A stretch of DNA of 64,000 nt from Echinometra lucunter (Eukaryota > Echinodermata > Echinoidea > Camarodonta > Echinometridae), in contig CM057153.1 of the NCBI GenBank assembly GCA_029962745.1, positions 13,653,241 through 13,717,240 of the forward strand, read 5' to 3'. This document shows, piece by piece, positions 58,587 through 64,000 of this stretch. Made by a program: the position numbers and the translations under genes. Under the pieces are notes generated by a model. That model had not been told where the DNA came from, searched no databases, and was given only the letters and a program-made list of their open reading frames with translations. Every line of letters starts with the position of its first letter. The stretch's first letter is position 1.

Positions 58587-59020
58587 TTCAGATTGTCACA
58601 CCATGGAGCTATTCAAGTTTGTAGCTCCATGGTCAACTTACTGATTGGTTTACACTATTAACTTCATAGCTGCTCAGATCATTATTTGTTTAGTTGACTT
58701 GCGGAGTATTTGTCCAGGTAAGATATATTGTTCTTTTTTTCTCGCAATCGATGAGAAGTTCAATGTTCAAATGTATGAGAAGTTCAATGTTCAAATGTAT
58801 AGGTTTGCAGTACATTCAGATTGTCACACCGTGGAGCTATTAAAGTTTGTAGCTCCATGGTCAAACGGTACTTACTGATTGGTATACACTATTAACTTCA
58901 TAGCTACTCAAATCATTATTTGTTTAGTTGACTTGCGGAGTATTTGTCCAGGTAAGATATATTGTTCTTTTTTCTCGCAATTGATGAGAAGTTCAATGTT
59001 CAAATGTATAGTTTTGCAGT
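58587..59020. repeat. Two tandem copies of a ~226-bp segment with exon-like core
   Basis: The ATTCAGATTGTCACACC segment repeats at 58587 and 58813 with high identity. Each copy contains a small palindrome (CCATGGAGCTA...TAGCTCCATGG, with one mismatch in copy 2). Each also has a 24-nt stretch bordered by TTTAG on the left and GTAAGA on the right (58694-58717 and 58928-58951), which would pass as a microexon. No open reading frame links them to a gene. Confidence 0.75.
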
Positions 59021-59794
59021 TTTAAAGATGAAATTATTCTCAGTATTGCTAATAGTTGCAGCTCACGGACCGAAAATGCCTTCGATTTCGTACGCTGTTG
59101 GATGTCGCCTGTTGGGCTGTGGGTTTTGTTGGATATGTTCTCACGAATAGTTCGATTACATGAGAATATTTATTTGAGAAATATTTGTGTTTAAATTTGT
59201 AGACAAAATGCACACCATGCCACTCGATGGCGTATCTTTAAAACTTATGCACCGGGGAGAGGCCGAAATGTATATTTGCACACCCACTTGCTTACATTGG
59301 GAATGCTCACCAGTGAAATTATGTTATATTTAAACCATTTCCTGAAAATATTAGGTAACCAGATATTTTAAAACATATGTTAAGAGTTTATTGACTATTT
59401 GAGGGGCATGTAAGCGTCATTTTGCACAGCAGTGAAAGTGTCATCTTCATTTAGCGATTGCAATTAGTCACTCAAATTTCGATTTAGAAATAACAAAGTT
59501 GCGGCTGAAAGAAACATTCTGACCAAAGGCGACGTAGCCTACAACGTGTAATTTGTCTTTGATCCTGTTGATAAAGCTTCCCAATATTCCATTGTTCTGT
59601 GATTGTTTCTTGGATGAATTCCTATTTTCAAGATTCCCTGGAAATCATTTACGAGGGAAACTTTACTTGTGCTTTTTTTTTCAATCTAATGTAATTTTTG
59701 TTGAAAAATCTGATGTTATTGACACGTTTTATTGCGAGGAAAAAAGTGCATACATTACGCGCGGGAAAGCCTGAATCTGATGACCGGGTAATAA

Positions 59795-59945
59795 TATTTT
59801 TGTAAAGCGCTTAGGCACACCTCAGAGAGATGTAGGCGCTACATAAATGCAGAATATCATTATCATTATCATTATTATTTATCTATTTATGAGGCCTATT
59901 ATTATTATTATCATCATCATCATCATCATTATTATTGTTATTGTA
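59795..59945 (+). repeat. GCGCTACATAAAT-type retroelement tail with ATT microsatellite
   Basis: TTTTGTAAAGCGCTTAGGCA followed by GTAGGCGCTACATAAATGCA and then ATC/ATT repeats. It is the same tail type as the minus-strand copy at 23880-24035. Confidence 0.6.
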
Positions 59946-60748
59946 AGGGGCCGAATGGTAAGGACTTATTGGTGGGGGCAGACATCATTGGAGACACAGA
60001 CAGAAGGAGATTGACAGCTTGAGTCCGAGTTCAGTGGTCTTTAATTTCATCTCTCGGCTTGACTCTCCGCTGAGGAAAGGAGAAAGCGGGGTCACAATAT
60101 AAGTTACAGTTCTCAAATGCATTCAATTAACAAAGTAATATACCTAATATAAAATAAAAAATATGAACAGAGTCCGGAACAGCTGAATAATAAAACGATC
60201 TCAATTAACATAATTTGATATTGATAATCCCCGTTTCCATACGCTAATTTTATAATGAGAAGTTTTTTTTATAAAGAGTTTCTGTAACTAATAAAACTAC
60301 CAAATAAACAAAGCAGTCGGCCTCTGGCCATATTCAAATCATTACATTCATAAAGTCCGACCAAAATCCCATTCCATTGTCCATAGCGCCCTAAAACCCC
60401 AACTACATTTCACTCGACAAAGGCCAACGGACCGTGCCCAATGCATGCGCCCTACGCTGGCCAATACACACTGTGTAATCTACCACACCCTCTAATTACA
60501 TAACATGCATTTATAAATCGCTTAAAATATACACTTTCTCATAACAAATATTACATTCTCAAACATAATCATTTTCCTTACAGTTACGATGTCTATCTGA
60601 TAAAACAATAATAAGAAAACAAAACTACAAATCCATCAAATAGTAAATTTTACATACAAATCCAATAAATGTCAACCTTACCTGAGGAAAGGAGAAAGCG
60701 GGGTGAAGGTCACGGGACCAGCAGCCCGCCACCAACGACCTTCTTACA

Positions 60749-60802
60749 TTATCATCATCATCATCATCATCATCATCAATCATCATTATTATTATTATTA
60801 TT

Positions 60803-60834
<32 letters not shown>

Positions 60835-60905
60835 TATTATTATTATTATTAATTATCATTATTATTATCATTATTATTATTATTATTGTTATCATTATCA
60901 TCTTT
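60749..60905. repeat. (ATC)n/(ATT)n microsatellite
   Basis: Compound trinucleotide repeat about 150 bp long. It immediately precedes the predicted start of the dehydrogenase coding sequence. Confidence 0.95.
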
Positions 60906-60925
60906 CTCCAAATTAAAACTGAAGG

Positions 60926-63195
60926 ATGCCTCAGATAGTTTTCTTAACGGGATGCTCATCGGGCATCGGGTTAACCACAGCAGTCACTCTCGCGAGAGAC
61001 CCGGACAAACGGTTCCTGGTCTACGCTACCATCCTGAATCCTTTGACAGAGGAAACACGGTTCCAGGAAGCTGTAGCTGGGACAGAGATCCTGGACCAGA
61101 CTCTGGTCCCGGTCCAGATGGATATCACGAAAGATGATTCTGTCAAAGATGCGGTTGCCATGGTGATGAAGAAAGAAGGAAGAATAGATATTCTTGGTAA
61201 GTAGTACTCGCAATAATATCATGAACATTTGAAAATTATGGCTTCGGTAATTGTCAGGTGCTGACTGTCATGCCGCTGTAGGCCTTTATCATTATATCAT
61301 AATCCAAGAACGTAATAAATTATATCAAAATAATGTGAAGCTTCTGTAGAAGAAATCTGGTTGACAATGGATATGTCATTCAACACTGACTGATCGTGAA
61401 ACGTTATGAAAACCACAAATTGACCATCATGCGTTGCTCAGATGATTTTCTTTCATCAACATGATGAAGGACATACAATATCAATTCTCATTTTATACGT
61501 CATAATGGGAATTATGATTTTGTGTTACCGAAAGGAAAGGAAATTATCAGTTCCCTCTAGCTGAAATTAAAATCCCTTCCCACTGGTTTATTTTGAATAA
61601 AGTAGGACCTATTTCGATAAAGCCAGCATCATACATTTTACAAGTTCTCAACTTCGATTTTGATATTTCTAGCTCTGCATAAGTTTTCTTTAGAGAAAGA
61701 AAAATCTCTGCAGGATGGCAAGTAGGCATACTCCTTCAAAACCAAATGACAATTTCATTTAATAGTCAATCTACACTCTAGAAATTAAGAATTGGTCAAT
61801 ATGACCAATAAGGCCTACTGTGGTTAATATGTCGAGGGTTTAGTGCAACAAAGAGCTATCTGCATTTTTGGTCAAAATGAGATTTCAAAATCAAAATGAT
61901 CCAGTATAGAGACCAGGAACCCATTGGTAATAATGGTTTCTATACAACAAACTTTGCTGCAGCTGAGTATCACCCAAAATAGATATGGCTATCTGCTTCA
62001 AACTGCATGTGTGTCAGTGCAACAAATGTTCATTTCAAGAATTATCAAAATTTCCAAAAATGCAGATAGCCCTTTGTTGCACTGAATCCTCTATGAGTCC
62101 GACCCAAAATATTAGTAAAGATTAACCAATATGATGGTCAGTATTACCAAATTATTGGTTAAAATGTACCAAAATTTTGTTTGATTTTGACAATTTCTTT
62201 TGTCGGGCACAATTCACCAACACATTGGTTATTTTGACCAATCCTGTTTTTGGAGTGTATAGATGCATGACGTGGATACAGGTTTTTTTTATGAAGGTTG
62301 AACATTGGATAACAGAGGCAGAGCGGTGTCGTCAGAGGTGCATGGGCAGGCCCTGGGGTAAAGGTTTGGGGGAGTTTTCCTCCCCGTTTTCCTCGGTATA
62401 CCATGGTCGAGGGTCGATTGATTTCTGGTGTGACGACTGGCTGATATATAGGTCGAGTGGGCCGATCATGTCAAAATTACTATTTTTCAATATGTACATC
62501 AAACTTCGTAGTTTATTTGCTGAAAATGAAAATGAATTAAATGAAATTACATAAAATAAAATGAAAATTTCTGAAATTCATTCTCAGTCCGCCTTTGTGT
62601 GCCATAGCATGGATGTTGTTATTGATGCGAAAGAGCGCATGCTGGCATTGTCTACCAATTCTGAGCAAGAACGTTCAGAAGTTCACTTTCAGATAAATAT
62701 TGTCTGACTTCGAGAAAATGTTAGAAGCTGAAATGTTTCATAAAGATAGCCTTAAAAGGAAATGAATGCATAACGCAATCGCATAAACTTCGAAGAAATC
62801 AACCTTATAGGCAATATTAGTTGCCTGTTCGTCACCTTTTGAAATGTATGAACGTGACAGGGCGTATTGCGTAATCCAATCATAATTTTTATTGGATATA
62901 CAGTTATCATGGTAATGTATGTGAATTAGGCCTATCTTGCATTGCGTTCTGGGAAGTCTCTGCAATCGTGTTACGTAATCAATAAGTGTATTTCTTTCAT
63001 GTTTTCGTCTATTAGTAAATAACGCAGGAGTGGCTTTGATAAACGTCTCGGAAATGGCCACCGTGGAACAAGTTGAGAAGATATTCGATGTCAATTTCTT
63101 TGGTAATTTCCGGGTTACTCGAGAAATACTTCCAGTCATGAAGAAACAGAGGTCAGGTCGAATAATCAACATATCGAGTAATAATGGAATTTTTT
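60926..63195 (+). CDS. Short-chain dehydrogenase, RDH8/HSD17B1-like, 5' part only
   Basis: Two exons, 60926-61196 and 63016-63195, phase 1 at both ends, give 150 residues plus one base. The gene continues beyond 64000. Exon 1 carries the Rossmann first strand and the cofactor motif TGCSSGIG (residues 9-16), then RFLVYATILNPLTEETRF and the MDI acidic step. Exon 2 has NNAG, then FDVNFFGNFRVTREILPVMK and NISSNNG, whose second Ser is the catalytic position. The YxxxK pair must lie in a later exon. Closest resemblance is to the retinol dehydrogenase 8 / 17beta-hydroxysteroid dehydrogenase 1 group, which reduce or oxidise retinoids or steroids with NADP(H). The Arg that follows YATL in vertebrate members is replaced here (YATILN), so cofactor preference is uncertain. 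Confidence 0.85.
61772..62259. mobile_element. Outer MITE in dehydrogenase intron 1, carrying a nested MITE
   Basis: TACACTCTAGAAATTAAGAA at the left and (reverse complement of the right) TACACTCCAAAAACAGGATT are inverted termini. TTGGTCAATATGACCAAT and its inverted counterpart (TTGGTTATTTTGACCAAT) lie just inside. The middle is interrupted by the family A element at 61834-62091. Confidence 0.65.
61834..62091. mobile_element. MITE family A, copy 2 (inverted, nested)
   Basis: Begins GAGGGTTTAGTGCAACAAAG and ends with the inverted form (TTTGTTGCACTGAATCCTC). It matches the copy at 9232-9471 in reverse orientation, with an extra ~20 bp containing an internal TCAGTGCAACAAA repeat. Confidence 0.8.
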
Positions 63196-64000
63196 GTAAG
63201 TTTCTTATGACCTCTTCGTTTTTATTTTACCTTTTTTTAAATTTTCATAATCTTCAGATATTATTAGCTAAGGATCTAGACTTGTGTTACTGGAGTTTCA
63301 TAATACATTCATCAAGCTAACCTCTTGCATATCCAGCAACCTAACAACAAACAAAAGATTTAGCAAAACAAATAACATGGAGCACATCGTAAAGGTGTTC
63401 CTTTTACTGATATGCGCTTTGTTTCTTTGAAAGCCCCATCCCCTCCCCTTCAAACAATAGAAGCTGTCCCGTTTTGAGAAAATAAGAAGAATGCTATGTT
63501 AAAAATGAATGGGATTATAAGCCTTTTAACAACAGTGTCTTTTTTCGTATGAATATAACCTGGCCTCAAGGGGTGGTATTTTCACTAATTCAGTTTAACT
63601 CGGCGCATGATCTAAAGTTAAGTTTAACAATTAAGGAAAACTTAGACTTCGATCTAACCTATATAGGAGACTGCGGGCCTATTGTGTTTTCTCTCACTTC
63701 AAAAAAACGGATTGGATTCGGAGGTGAAATGATACGTTTGTTTCTATAGATTTATCAATTATAGATTGCAGCTTTATGAAATTTTGTGCTGATTCTTGCA
63801 TATCAATGTCTAGATGTTTGGCTATACTCAGGAGAGACTGAAGGCTTACTGTTACTGCCAAGACATATCCCTACAAACGCCAGATTTTCTTAGCCCTTTG
63901 AACATCATTCTGTTTTCCTCATTTTGTACATTACAACGAAACATAGTGTTGACGAATTTTCTTTTCATGCACTTATTGAAGCTAACCCTTATATTGGACT
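63196..64000. other. Start of dehydrogenase intron 2
   Basis: Begins with GTAAGT at 63196. I found no acceptor followed by the expected YxxxK-containing exon before the window ends. Confidence 0.5.

Larger units (their letters stand above)
59021..60925. other. Upstream flank of the dehydrogenase gene
   Basis: Contains a retroelement-tail sequence with ATT repeats (59795-59945) and a word GAGGAAAGGAGAAAGCGGGG present at both 60070 and 60682. An ATC/ATT trinucleotide microsatellite from about 60749 to 60905 ends 20 nt before the dehydrogenase ATG. No 5' UTR exon or promoter could be assigned. Confidence 0.5.

Overview
The window looks like a piece of an echinoderm genome, most likely a sea urchin. 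It is AT-rich with widely spaced short exons, very many microsatellites (CT/AG, TAC, AGT, AAT), long poly-G/C runs, numerous small inverted-repeat transposons and decayed LINE fragments. The gene set (extracellular alpha-carbonic anhydrases, a MYORG-like GH31 glycosidase, an RDH8/HSD17B1-like dehydrogenase) fits a deuterostome. The species assignment is inference, since no species-specific marker was checked.

Layout. Positions 1-15.4 kb hold no gene I can support. They carry several MITEs, one LINE scrap, a 120-bp tandem repeat and two SINEs. The first alpha-carbonic anhydrase gene (+ strand, five recognised exons) runs from 15.8 to 24.6 kb. It ends in a hydrophobic tail typical of GPI anchoring. 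Its introns contain LINE debris, a ~590-bp foldback element, MITEs and a tRNA-like sequence. From 24.6 to 32.4 kb is intergenic DNA with a MITE, a broken reverse transcriptase on the minus strand and one unexplained minus-strand ORF. The second alpha-carbonic anhydrase gene (+, eight exons, 32.4-45.5 kb) has a signal peptide and a His/Asp/Glu-rich soluble tail instead of a GPI tail. The two enzymes are tandem paralogues with the same catalytic core.

From 50.3 to 55.8 kb lies a three-exon gene for a type II membrane protein of 1279 residues with two complete GH31 (MYORG-type) catalytic domains in tandem. The two copies are nearly identical at the DNA level through the catalytic core. This is the most unusual gene in the window. 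After another repeat-rich spacer, the first two exons of a short-chain dehydrogenase (60.9-63.2 kb) run off the right end.

All four supported genes are on the + strand and have unrelated functions apart from the carbonic anhydrase pair, so I see no pathway cluster. The strongest non-genic signals are two copies of a SINE whose head resembles the 5' Alu domain of 7SL RNA, several MITE families (some with recognisable TTA or TTAA target duplications, one nested in another) and an over-represented palindrome TAGGCCTA.
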